A stretch of 64,000 nt of DNA from Candidatus Rokuibacteriota bacterium (GTDB lineage Bacteria > Methylomirabilota > Methylomirabilia > Rokubacteriales > CSP1-6), in assembly GCA_003220225.1 (NCBI GenBank), contig QHRU01000035.1, positions 186,001-250,000 on the forward strand, in the 5' to 3' direction. Positions 63,998 through 64,000 of the stretch are shown here, in pieces (within the stretch, counting starts at the first letter, position 1; every line of letters starts with the position of its first letter). The notes under the pieces were generated by a model. The model made no database searches, was not told the origin of the DNA, and worked only from the letters and a program-made list of their open reading frames with translations. A program made the translations under genes and the position numbers.

Positions 63998-64000
63998 CAT

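Overview
The window is a very GC-rich stretch (roughly 70% by eye) of chromosome from a Gram-negative, LPS-making bacterium. Evidence for a diderm is the Kdo pathway (kdsA, kdsD), the Lpt exporter (lptC, lptA, lptB and a fused lptFG), murJ, sigma-54, and an MlaC-type lipid-binding protein. The gene mix (GuaB3-type IMP dehydrogenase, class V FBP aldolase/phosphatase, UPF0182 protein, metal-dependent KdsA, frequent ATGA gene overlaps) is compatible with a Methylomirabilota/Rokubacteria-like lineage. That assignment is inference; no rRNA gene is present to test it. No prophage, IS element, CRISPR array, tRNA or rRNA was seen.

Positions 1-46,311 are a dense core-gene region read almost entirely on the + strand (35 of 38 genes): holA end, ceramidase, murJ, cca, pyrG-kdsA-kdsD, lptC-lptA-lptB-rpoN-rapZ-pgi/pmi, metK, ahcY, valS-birA-coaX, guaB3-guaA-dnaE-accA, fbp, miaB-DUF151-glycosyltransferase, and a phenylacetyl-CoA ligase with a PaaA-like diiron protein. 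The minus-strand exceptions are rpsT, the fused lptFG and a SorC-type regulator divergent from fbp.

A 28-bp XerCD recombination (dif) site lies at 46,399-46,426. Immediately after it the coding strand flips: 20 of 25 genes to the right are on the - strand. This is what is expected where the two replichores meet, so the window very probably contains the replication terminus. The right side is accessory in character: a zinc ribbon/bactofilin/TPR operon next to dif, a Rieske ferredoxin, tag, a Tat-exported FAH-family protein, an MlaC-SPOR fusion, fumC, an RNase H1 with a hybrid-binding domain, OsmC, and a chromate-related cluster. That cluster holds a ChrB-like/LMW-phosphatase fusion, a beta-propeller protein, a DUF1259 protein, and chrB divergent from chrA.

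Main discoveries proposed: (1) an OsmC-family gene with an in-frame UGA exactly where the second redox cysteine belongs, followed by a bacterial-type SECIS hairpin, hence a probable selenoprotein; (2) a 151-residue mini-intein inside DnaE; (3) the dif site plus coding-strand switch; (4) single-chain LptF-LptG; (5) a ChrB-C/LMW-PTP fusion whose P-loop arginine is lysine; (6) an MlaC-SPOR fusion; (7) two divergent regulatory regions (SorC/fbp and chrB/chrA) with clear inverted repeats over the promoters; (8) dispersed intergenic palindromic repeats, one pair showing a compensatory base-pair change.
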